From assembly GCF_000174775.1 (NCBI RefSeq), contig NZ_ACLR01000170.1:28555-92554 (forward strand): a DNA stretch of 64,000 bases, given 5' to 3'. Numbering within the stretch: position 1 is the first letter of the stretch; each line of letters starts with the position of its first letter. The stretch is from Porphyromonas uenonis 60-3 (GTDB lineage Bacteria > Bacteroidota > Bacteroidia > Bacteroidales > Porphyromonadaceae). The position numbers were made by a program, and so were the translations under genes. Below are positions 26,226 to 34,454 of this stretch, piece by piece. A model generated the notes under the pieces. The model was not told the DNA's origin. It ran no database searches and worked only from the letters and a program-made list of their open reading frames with translations.

Positions 26226-29200
26226 GTGAAGAACTGATTGATACGTTAATTATTGGGAGGGTAGAACCTTATATTTACGCTTTCTCGACGGAGAGTGTAC
26301 CCAACTATCTCAAGGTTGGGGATACTTACCGACCAGTCTTACAACGGCTGGATGAGTGGAGACGCTACTTCCCCAATTTGCGTTCTCGCTATAGTGCCGT
26401 AGCTAAGGTCGATGAGGAGACCTACTTCCGAGACTTTGCGGTGCATCGCTATCTAGAGCATCAGTTACAGCGTAGTCGGTTGCGTCCGAGCGACCTGTCT
26501 GAGGAACTTTACTACTCGCGGGAGTTCTTTCGAGAAGCTACGGAGGAAGACCTGCGCCAAGCGATGGCAGACATTGAGCAATCTTATGAGCGTGGAGAGG
26601 GTCGGTATGATTTCTTCAAGTTTGAGGAGAGTCGTATTCCTGTGAAACACACCTATAAGCGTACAGAGAGCTTTGAACCACGACCAAACCAGCGGGAGAC
26701 AATCGAGCGATTTAAGAAGGCCATATCACAAGGGCGTAGCAACCTGCTGATGTATGCGGTGATGCGCTTTGGTAAGAGCTTTACCTCGCTCTGCTGTGCG
26801 GTTGAGATGCAAGCGAAACTTGTCCTTGTGGTCTCTGCAAAGGCAGATGTCCGCGAGGAGTGGAAATGCTCAGTCGAGAGCCACGTGAAGTTTGCCGAGT
26901 ACAGCTTCCTAGACAAAGACAAGCTCATGGAGAGTGAGACAGTTCTAGAGGATACGTTAGCTACAGGGCGTGCCGTAGTCTTCTTGACGCTACAAGACTT
27001 GATGGGTAGTGAGATCAAGCAGCGTCATCATGCACTCTTCGACCGTGAGATAGATCTCCTACTCATTGATGAGACTCACTATGGAGCTAGAGCCGCAGAG
27101 TATGGTCGTGTTCTGAAGCTCAACAAGAGAGAGCTCAAACAGGAGACTTACGAGCTGGACAGTGCTGAGCAGTACGATGATTGTACAGAGCTAAAGCAAC
27201 TGCGTAGCCGTGTCCGTATTCACCTATCGGGGACTCCTTATCGCATCTTGATGGGGAGTGAGTTTGAGGCGGAAGATATTATCGCCTTCTACCAGTTCTC
27301 AGACATTGTCGAGGAGCAGGCAGAGTGGGACCGTGAGCATATACTCTCGGATGAGGTGAAAGAGTGGGACAATCCCTACTACGGCTTCCCCCAGATGGTG
27401 CGCTTTGCCTTCCTACCTAATGAAAGCTCGCTACGTGTTATGGAGACATTGCGGGCAGACGGCTATGAGATGGGTCTGTCAGAGCTCTTTCGTCCTCGCT
27501 CTATCTTGCGAGACAATAAGGAGGGACGGCACCGCCTATTCGTCCACGAGGATGAGATCTTGGAGTTTTTACAGGCGATTGATGGCGTGCAGAAGGATGC
27601 GCATCTATTGCCTTTCCTTGATTTGGAGCAGATCAAGCGAGGGCAGATGTGTAGGCATCTCGTTTTCGTCTTACCCTACAGAGCTTCGTGCGATGCCATG
27701 GAGCATCTATTGACGGAGTATAAAGAACTCTTCCGCAATCTATCTGACTACACCATAGTCAATATAGCTGGTGTCGATGATCCCAAGCGATATTGTAGCA
27801 CCGAAGATGTCAAAGCTCAGATAGCTGACTGCGAGAGAAAGGGCGAGAAGAGTATCACCCTAACGGTCAATCGTATGCTAACGGGTAGCACCATCCCTGA
27901 GTGGGATACGATGCTCTATCTCAAGGATTGTGCCTCGCCACAAGAGTACGACCAGGCTATCTTCCGACTTCAGAATCAGTACATACGGACGCTGACGACA
28001 GAGGATGGCTCGGAGCAGGTCAAGTACAATATGAAGCCTCAGACGCTTTTGGTAGACTTTGACCCGCAGCGGATGTTTCGCCTACAGGAGCAACGAGCGC
28101 AGATCTACAATGTCAATACGGATCAAGCTGGCAATAAGAAGCTTCAGGAGCGCATTGAGACGGAGCTACGCCACTCGCCGATAGCTACAATCGGAGCCGA
28201 AGGCTTACAGCGTGTAGAGGCTAGTGACATAATGGATTCCGTGCGCTCCTACAGTGCTGAGCGCAGTGTGATGGATGAGGCTACCGAGATACCGATAGAC
28301 TATACGCTACTGGCTGACGAGCGGATGCGCTCTGTCATCTCGCAGCTGAATCCGATAGATGCCTCTAAGGGAATAGAGATACAGGCGGTCACGGGCGAGG
28401 AGAGCGAACTAGAGCTAGAGACACATGACACGCCTAAGGGAGGCGGTGCTACCTCTACGCAGGTAGCTCCCTCCGCAGAGACTGATGAAGGTCGCTTGCT
28501 GGGCAAGCAGTTGGCGACTTACTATGCGCAGATACTCTTTTACGCTTTTCTGACAGAGACTCCAGTCTCCTCGCTAGAGGATCTGATAGCTTCGATCAGT
28601 CAGGGTGCAGACAATAAGCGCATAGCACGCAATGTGGGGTTACAAGCCTCTATCCTACAGATCATACAGACCGTGAGCAATCCTTTTGTCTTGCGAGCTC
28701 TGGACTATAAGATTGCGAATATCAACACGCTGATGAGTGACACGTCGCTTATCCCGAGTGAGCGTGTAGCTGTGGCGATGAAGAAGTTCGGACGACTCTC
28801 CTCATCGGAGATAGTCACGCCACAGGCTGTCGCACTAGAGATGATCGATGCGCTAGACGAAGGTGTCATCACGTCAGAGACACGTATATTAGACATAGCG
28901 TCCAAGCAGGGCGAGTTTACCAGAGCTTTGGTCAGCAGGTTTGGCATGGCAGTCGGACGCAATGTCTATGCTCTCCCCACCTCCACGGTGAGTTACGAGT
29001 TTACCCTCAAGGTCTATCGTCTCCTCGGATTAGACACCGACCATGTCATTTCAGACTTTACGACCTATGATATCCTTGATAAAGAAAAGAAAGACAGAAT
29101 CATGCAGCAACTCATAGATATGAACTTCGAGATAGTAATTGGAAATCCTCCATACCAAGAGTCAGATGGAGGAGCGGGAGCAAGCTCTAAACCAATTTAT

Positions 29201-30151
29201 CAAGAGTTTGTGTATGCTTCCAATGAAGTCGCAAAGTCGCATTCAGTAATGATTATGCCCGCTCGTTGGTATACAGGAGGAAAAGGTCTAGACCAATTTC
29301 GAGAGGATATGCTTACAGATAAGCATATAAAACTCCTCTACGACTATCAACGTCCTGACGAAGTCTTCCCAAACACAAACAATCGTGGTGGGGTTTGCTT
29401 TGTTGTTAGGGATCGTCGCTTCGATAACTCCAAGGGGCAAACGACAATTGTATCTAATTATGGAGGAGGAAAAACGTCTATGCAGCATCGTAGCTTAAAA
29501 ACGAAAGGGCTGAAGATTTTCATCCGCCATCAAGAGTCTATAACTATTCTAACTAAGGTGACGAAGCATCCTGATTTTAGTTCTATAGCCAATTACATTT
29601 CATCTCGAAAGCCGTTTGGTATAGAAGGAAATGTTGTTGAGGATAACAGCCTATTTAAGAGACAACGGACAAAGAGCAACCCTATTTTGTGCTATGGTCG
29701 TTCTTCAGCGAGAGGGTATGTGCCTTTGTCGTTGGTAAAGACTAATGTAGATTGGATAGAAAGGTACAAAGTCTATATACCATATGCAAACAATATTGGC
29801 ACTGAGCTTAGTGATGACAACTTGAATGCTTTTATAGGGGCACCAAACACTGTTTGTTCAGAGACTTTCCTAGCGGTAGGCGTTGACTTAAACTTATTAG
29901 AAAAAGAGGCAACCAACATAGTCTTGTACCTTAAGACTAAGATGGTTCGATTTTTACATAGTTTGAGTAAGTCAAGCCAACATGGTACGAGTAAGACTTA
30001 TCGGTTCGTGCCACTGCAAGACTTCACCGCAGATTCTGACATCGACTGGAGTCAGTCGGTCACCGATATAGACCGTCAGCTCTACAAGAAGTATGCCCTC
30101 ACCCCCGACGAAATAGCCTTCATCGAGGAGAAGGTTCGCCCTATGGTGTAA
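26222..30151 (+). CDS. GIY-YIG nuclease - SF2 helicase - Eco57I-type methyltransferase polypeptide
   Basis: A 1309-residue single-chain restriction-modification-like enzyme. Residues 14-80 look like a T5orf172/GIY-YIG nuclease (YIYAF at 17-21, YLKVGDT at 29-35, R37, acidic and His residues in 65-80). Residues about 150-680 are a superfamily 2 helicase with Walker A MRFGKSFT (181-188), DETH (283-286) and motif III HLSGTPYR. After a low-complexity linker (about 690-750), residues about 840-1060 are an N6-adenine methyltransferase: a motif I variant LDIASKQGEF (about 888-897) and NPPY in IGNPPYQES (about 972). The last 250 residues are a likely target-recognition domain, in clearly AT-richer DNA. 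The order resembles Type ISP enzymes, but these carry an Mrr-type nuclease. Confidence 0.85.
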   Translation: MSEELIDTLIIGRVEPYIYAFSTESVPNYLKVGDTYRPVLQRLDEWRRYFPNLRSRYSAVAKVDEETYFRDFAVHRYLEHQLQRSRLRPSDLSEELYYSREFFREATEEDLRQAMADIEQSYERGEGRYDFFKFEESRIPVKHTYKRTESFEPRPNQRETIERFKKAISQGRSNLLMYAVMRFGKSFTSLCCAVEMQAKLVLVVSAKADVREEWKCSVESHVKFAEYSFLDKDKLMESETVLEDTLATGRAVVFLTLQDLMGSEIKQRHHALFDREIDLLLIDETHYGARAAEYGRVLKLNKRELKQETYELDSAEQYDDCTELKQLRSRVRIHLSGTPYRILMGSEFEAEDIIAFYQFSDIVEEQAEWDREHILSDEVKEWDNPYYGFPQMVRFAFLPNESSLRVMETLRADGYEMGLSELFRPRSILRDNKEGRHRLFVHEDEILEFLQAIDGVQKDAHLLPFLDLEQIKRGQMCRHLVFVLPYRASCDAMEHLLTEYKELFRNLSDYTIVNIAGVDDPKRYCSTEDVKAQIADCERKGEKSITLTVNRMLTGSTIPEWDTMLYLKDCASPQEYDQAIFRLQNQYIRTLTTEDGSEQVKYNMKPQTLLVDFDPQRMFRLQEQRAQIYNVNTDQAGNKKLQERIETELRHSPIATIGAEGLQRVEASDIMDSVRSYSAERSVMDEATEIPIDYTLLADERMRSVISQLNPIDASKGIEIQAVTGEESELELETHDTPKGGGATSTQVAPSAETDEGRLLGKQLATYYAQILFYAFLTETPVSSLEDLIASISQGADNKRIARNVGLQASILQIIQTVSNPFVLRALDYKIANINTLMSDTSLIPSERVAVAMKKFGRLSSSEIVTPQAVALEMIDALDEGVITSETRILDIASKQGEFTRALVSRFGMAVGRNVYALPTSTVSYEFTLKVYRLLGLDTDHVISDFTTYDILDKEKKDRIMQQLIDMNFEIVIGNPPYQESDGGAGASSKPIYQEFVYASNEVAKSHSVMIMPARWYTGGKGLDQFREDMLTDKHIKLLYDYQRPDEVFPNTNNRGGVCFVVRDRRFDNSKGQTTIVSNYGGGKTSMQHRSLKTKGLKIFIRHQESITILTKVTKHPDFSSIANYISSRKPFGIEGNVVEDNSLFKRQRTKSNPILCYGRSSARGYVPLSLVKTNVDWIERYKVYIPYANNIGTELSDDNLNAFIGAPNTVCSETFLAVGVDLNLLEKEATNIVLYLKTKMVRFLHSLSKSSQHGTSKTYRFVPLQDFTADSDIDWSQSVTDIDRQLYKKYALTPDEIAFIEEKVRPMV

Positions 30152-30175
30152 TATGAACTATAAAAACTAGGTAAT

Positions 30176-31585
30176 ATGTACCAAATCCGAACAACAGATA
30201 TAGAAATCCCAGTTGGAGACCCTTTCCGTAACTGTAAACTGGGACGTCAACAATATGCAGAGGTCTTGAAGACTTTGACGATAGGGAACAATAACGGTTG
30301 CGTGATCTCTCTAAATGGAGCTTGGGGAACAGGTAAGACTACTTTCATCCAGATGTTTAAGCAAATGATGAACAATGAAGGGTATCCTACGCTCTACTTC
30401 AATGCTTGGGAAACTGATTATATTTCAGACCCAATCATTGGACTAATAGGAGAACTGAAAAAGCTGGAAGGGAAAGGAACTAAATCTAGAGTTAAAGATA
30501 TGGCTCAGAAAATAGGCCCTATTCTTGTCAAGAGAGCAATCCCCGAGTTTCTCAAACACGTTCTAAAAAAACATGCTGGAGAAGAATGTGCAGACATTCT
30601 TAAGGAAGTAGCAAAAGGAGGTGCAGAACTATTTGAAGCGGAGATCGAGAACTACGAAAACCAAAAGAAAAGCATTGAGGGGTTCAAAAAGGTATTAGGA
30701 GAGTACGTATCTACATTAGGTGAAAAGGCACCTCTCATCTTTATTGTAGATGAACTAGATCGATGTAATCCTCACTATGCTGTAATGGTCTTGGAGCGAA
30801 TCAAGCACCTGTTCTCCATTCCTCAGATAGTATTTGTGCTAGCGATAGACAAGGAGCAACTTTGTAACTCTATCAAGGGGTATTATGGAAGTGATAGAAT
30901 TGATGCGGCGGAGTATCTACGTCGATTTATAGATATAGAGTACACCTTGCCCAGTCCTGACTATAGAAGCTTTATCAAAGTGGAATTAGAAAGATTGGAT
31001 TTCCAAGCTCTCTTCAAAGGAAGTCAGAAGATGAATACCTGGGAAGAGACTATTACTAGCATACTAGTATCCTTCGCGGAGAAGTCACATTTAAGTTTAC
31101 GTCAGGTACAGAAAATGATGAACCAGGTTAGGTTAACATATTCTACGATAGATGTAAACAACGAGAACTATACCAATCGTGTTATCGCTCTTTTTCTACT
31201 AGTGTACATTAGATCTTTTCATAGTGAGGTATATGACCTAATTACGAAGAAAGAGGCTACGTTGCAAGAGGTTGCTAGTCAAATCGAAAGATGCTTGCCG
31301 TTGTCGCTATTCAATAAAGAAGCAGAGAGTAATCGTGCTCCAAAATCTTTGGCGCATGCTTTTACAGTTATCCTGCTCATGTACTCAAACGATGAAAATG
31401 GATACCCCAAATATTCATTGTTTGAAAAGAACGAAGAGGGCTTAAAGATCAAGTTCTCCGTTGAAAGATTTCATGAAGACGATATAGTCGAGGCTTTGAA
31501 GGTTTACGCTGGCATGCCAATTTATATAACCCTAGATTCTTTGATAAGTAAGGTAGAGCTGTACGACAATGTTCGAGTGAATTAA
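30176..31585 (+). CDS. KAP-family P-loop NTPase
   Basis: A 469-residue protein with Walker A NGAWGTGKTT (47-56), the KAP-typical FNAWETDY just after it, and Walker B FIVDELDRCNP (about 188-198). LAIDKEQLCNSIKGYYG and AAEYLRRFIDIEYTLP further downstream are also KAP marks. No membrane segments are obvious, so it is a soluble type. KAP NTPases are recurrent members of anti-phage loci. It begins 24 bp after the methyltransferase gene, in AT-rich DNA like the 3' end of that gene, and is probably part of the same transcript. Its partner activity here is unknown. Confidence 0.85.
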   Translation: MYQIRTTDIEIPVGDPFRNCKLGRQQYAEVLKTLTIGNNNGCVISLNGAWGTGKTTFIQMFKQMMNNEGYPTLYFNAWETDYISDPIIGLIGELKKLEGKGTKSRVKDMAQKIGPILVKRAIPEFLKHVLKKHAGEECADILKEVAKGGAELFEAEIENYENQKKSIEGFKKVLGEYVSTLGEKAPLIFIVDELDRCNPHYAVMVLERIKHLFSIPQIVFVLAIDKEQLCNSIKGYYGSDRIDAAEYLRRFIDIEYTLPSPDYRSFIKVELERLDFQALFKGSQKMNTWEETITSILVSFAEKSHLSLRQVQKMMNQVRLTYSTIDVNNENYTNRVIALFLLVYIRSFHSEVYDLITKKEATLQEVASQIERCLPLSLFNKEAESNRAPKSLAHAFTVILLMYSNDENGYPKYSLFEKNEEGLKIKFSVERFHEDDIVEALKVYAGMPIYITLDSLISKVELYDNVRVN

Positions 31586-31806
31586 TTCCACCTTTAGCCC
31601 ACTAGAGTTTTCGTCTTGAAGATGACTCGCTTTAACCTATTCAACTTTCCCTTATGAAAGAACTTTGTGGAAGTTGTTAGTCCTGGTCGATACATTACAA
31701 AAATGCAAAGGATAGCTGGAAGTCACTCAGAGCAGTGAGATGCATAATTACTATTAGCTATGATGTACCTTTGTGGCTGGTAAATAATAGCTGGTGGTGG
31801 GTCGTG
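31586..31806. other. Intergenic, no gene seen
   Basis: AT-rich spacer between the convergent KAP and thiF genes. A TACCTTTG occurs at 31766-31773 on the plus strand but no plus-strand gene follows. No clear terminator was found for either gene. Confidence 0.5.
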
Positions 31807-32550
31807 TCAGGCGAGGTCGAAGGTGTGCCACGAGCCGTGCCACAGGTCGACGGTGAGGAGTTTGCCGAGGAGGGCGGGCGTCTGCCCTAAGGCTAGCTGG
31901 AGCGTTTGGCTCGCTTGGATGCTGCCGATGACGCCAGCGGTGGCGCCGATGACGCCGGGCGGTACGGTCTTCTCTGCGCTGTGCGGCTCGCTGTACAGGT
32001 CGCGGTAACGCAGACTACTAGAGGGTGCAAAGATGGTGCATTGTCCCCTCCATCCTTCGATGGCTCCATGCACAAGTGGCTTGGCGGTGCTGCGGGTGTA
32101 GTCGTCTAGGAGGTAGCGTGTGGGGTAGTTGTCCGTAGCATCAACGATGATTTGGTAGTCGGCTAGTAAGGTCGCTACATTGGTCTCATTGAGTCGCTCG
32201 GTGATGGCCTCGATATGGAGGGTACTATTGAGCGCGATGAGACGCTTTTGCGCTTGGATAGCTTTGGGGTGTGCGAGGTCGGACTCACAGTAGAGGATCT
32301 GACGCTGGAGGTTGGACGGGGAGACGACATCGCAGTCGATGATGGCGATGCGCCCGATGCCTGCAGCTGTGAGGTAATAAAGTATAGGAGCCCCCAAGCC
32401 CCCAGCGCCAACGACCGCCACGCTCGTCTGAGCGAGGAGTCGCTGACCCTCGGGACCTATCTCGGGGAGCTGTAGCTGACGCTCGTATCGTGCGCTGTCA
32501 GCGATGCCCTTGTTGCCCGTATTGTTTTGGGGCGTGCGGGTTACATCCAC
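31807..32550 (-). CDS. thiF: HesA/MoeB/ThiF-family adenylyltransferase
   Basis: A 247-residue E1-like protein, probably activating the ThiS C-terminus by adenylation. RYERQLQLPEIGPEGQ and VAVVGAGGLGAPILYYL (nucleotide loop) are typical, as is DCDVVSPSNLQRQILY. The two zinc CxxC pairs and the sulfur-linking Cys of E. coli ThiF are absent. Where the first pair and that Cys are expected it reads RYRDLYSEPHS and PPGVIGATAGVIG, and only three Cys occur, none placed in a metal site. It overlaps thiH by 10 bp and is the last gene of the thiamine operon. Confidence 0.85.
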   Translation of the reverse strand: MDVTRTPQNNTGNKGIADSARYERQLQLPEIGPEGQRLLAQTSVAVVGAGGLGAPILYYLTAAGIGRIAIIDCDVVSPSNLQRQILYCESDLAHPKAIQAQKRLIALNSTLHIEAITERLNETNVATLLADYQIIVDATDNYPTRYLLDDYTRSTAKPLVHGAIEGWRGQCTIFAPSSSLRYRDLYSEPHSAEKTVPPGVIGATAGVIGSIQASQTLQLALGQTPALLGKLLTVDLWHGSWHTFDLA

Positions 32551-33647
32551 TGGTCCCAGTCTTTCCAGATGACTTCGTATCCCTGTGCTTTGATAGCAGC
32601 GATCATCTCTTCGGGAGAGCGTGAGTCGTTGATAGAGAATTGCTCGAGCTCAGGATTAGGATCGACATAACCGCCAGGCTGTGTGCTACTGCCGGCACTC
32701 ATAGAGTTGGCGCCGATGCGTACCGCCATATCTCTGAAGGCACTGCTCTCGCGTGTGGATAGCGAGATCTCGACCTCGGGGTCAAAGATGCGGTAAGCAC
32801 AGATGAGCTGTACCATCTGACGGTCGTTGATCGGGTCTGCGGGCATGTAGGAGCCTACGTGTGGACGCAGACGGGGTAGCGAGATAGAGTACTTGGTCTG
32901 CCAGTGGTGGCTCTCTAGATAGTCTAGGTGTAGCGCGGTGAAGAAAGCGTCCGTGCGCCAGTTGTCTAGTCCTAGGAGAGCACCGATACCGACCTTGCGA
33001 AAGCCTGCCTCAGCGGCTCTGTCGGGCGTCTCTAAGCGGAAACGGTAGTTAGCCTTGAGCCCCTTGGGGTGAAAGCGTGGGTAGCTCTCCTCGTTGTAGG
33101 TCTCCTGGTAGACGCAGACGTAGTGAGCGCCCGCCTCGACGAGAACTTTGTAATCCTCGACAGACATAGGCTGTACCTCGATCGATATTTGCGCAAACAT
33201 GGGGCGGATGAGCTCGATGACCTGACGGTAGTAGTCGACGCCAGCATGCTTGGGCGACTCGCCAGCCACGAGAAGGATATGGGTGAAGCCCATGTCGGCA
33301 ATAGCTTTTGCCTCAGCCTGCACCTCCTCCATGGTGAGTACCTTGCGGACGATCTTGTTCTCCTGATTGAACCCACAGTAGACGCAGTGGTTGTGGCAAT
33401 AGTTAGAGAGGTAGAGAGGCTCGTACATGCGTATGGTTTTGCCAAAACGCTCGATGCTGAGCTGCTGTGCTTTGGTCGCCATAGCGTCTAGGTAAGCATC
33501 TCCTGCGGGGGAGATGAGCGCCTTGAAGTCGCGTAGAGTAGGCGTAGCTGTGGCGATGGCGTGCTCTACATCTTGAGCAGTAAAGGTGTCAAACTCAGCA
33601 CACTCCTGCTCCCAATTGTACTGCTGCTTATAATCGTAGAATGTCAT
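32541..33647 (-). CDS. thiH: 2-iminoacetate synthase ThiH
   Basis: A 368-residue radical-SAM tyrosine lyase that splits tyrosine to dehydroglycine (2-iminoacetate) and p-cresol for the thiazole ring. The 4Fe-4S motif is CHNHCVYCGF (CxxxCxxC) in YLSNYCHNHCVYCGFNQENK. The C-terminal region (ISLSTRESSAFRDMAVRIGA, SAGSSTQPGGY) follows family consensus. Its use fits the anaerobic way of life. It overlaps thiF and its start abuts the thiG stop. Confidence 0.95.
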   Translation of the reverse strand: MTFYDYKQQYNWEQECAEFDTFTAQDVEHAIATATPTLRDFKALISPAGDAYLDAMATKAQQLSIERFGKTIRMYEPLYLSNYCHNHCVYCGFNQENKIVRKVLTMEEVQAEAKAIADMGFTHILLVAGESPKHAGVDYYRQVIELIRPMFAQISIEVQPMSVEDYKVLVEAGAHYVCVYQETYNEESYPRFHPKGLKANYRFRLETPDRAAEAGFRKVGIGALLGLDNWRTDAFFTALHLDYLESHHWQTKYSISLPRLRPHVGSYMPADPINDRQMVQLICAYRIFDPEVEISLSTRESSAFRDMAVRIGANSMSAGSSTQPGGYVDPNPELEQFSINDSRSPEEMIAAIKAQGYEVIWKDWDQWM

Positions 33648-34429
33648 TAGTCAAAGAATCCTTGGAGTGGTGAAGTGGCGGTGGCAGTCATATCGGTAGC
33701 GGGCTGGTGCAGTCCCATCTCGTAAGCTGAGCGACCAGCCTCGACAGCTTTTCTAAAGGCGATGGCCATAGCTACTGGGTCGGCAGCGGTGGAGATGGCG
33801 GTATTGACGAGTACCGCATCGGCTCCTAGCTCCATAGCCTCGGCAGCGTGCGAGGGACGACCGATACCAGCGTCTACAACTACGGGAACGGTGCTCTCAG
33901 CGATGATGATGCGTAGCATGTCTCTCGTGGTGAGTCCCATATTGCTGCCGATCGGAGCGCCAAGGGGCATGACGCAAGGTGCACCGACCTCCTCGAGTCG
34001 CTTACAGAGTACGGGGTCTGCCTGTATGTATGGCATGACGATGAAGCCCTCCTTGACGAGTTGCTCGGTGGCGCGGAGCGTCTCCATAGCATCGGGGAGA
34101 AGGTACTTGGGATCGGGGTGTACCTCTAGTTTGATCCAGTTGGTCTGTAACGCCTCACGGGCTAACTGTGCTGCGTAGACCGCTTCGTCGGCAGTGCGTG
34201 CGCCAGAGGTGTTGGGTAGGATGATGACATTGGGGCGTGTGATGCTCTCAATGAGTGTGTCGTGGAGGCCTGCAGAGGTCTCTACTCGGCGAAGCGCGAC
34301 AGTGATAAGCTCGCTGCCAGAAGCGTCGAGTGCGTCTGACATTAGTTGATTGTTGGCAAATTTGCCAGTTCCGATGAAGAGGCGCGAGGTGAAGTCGTGG
34401 TCTCCGATTTTCAATGACTTAGTCTGCAT
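33647..34429 (-). CDS. thiG: Thiazole synthase ThiG
   Basis: A 260-residue TIM-barrel enzyme joining DXP, 2-iminoacetate and ThiS thiocarboxylate into the thiazole phosphate. The Schiff-base lysine is in [17 protein letters not shown], and [17 protein letters not shown] and [20 protein letters not shown] bind the phosphate. Start and stop are shared in an ATGA-like junction with thiH. It is 25 bp after the ThiD/E fusion gene. Confidence 0.96.
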   Translation of the reverse strand: MQTKSLKIGDHDFTSRLFIGTGKFANNQLMSDALDASGSELITVALRRVETSAGLHDTLIESITRPNVIILPNTSGARTADEAVYAAQLAREALQTNWIKLEVHPDPKYLLPDAMETLRATEQLVKEGFIVMPYIQADPVLCKRLEEVGAPCVMPLGAPIGSNMGLTTRDMLRIIIAESTVPVVVDAGIGRPSHAAEAMELGADAVLVNTAISTAADPVAMAIAFRKAVEAGRSAYEMGLHQPATDMTATATSPLQGFFD

Positions 34430-34454
34430 GTGTATAGTAGATTAGAATGTATGT

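Noticed and set aside
31766..31773. Plus-strand promoter TACCTTTG
   Set aside because: The next plus-strand gene is more than 11 kb away and no small RNA terminator follows within a few hundred bases.
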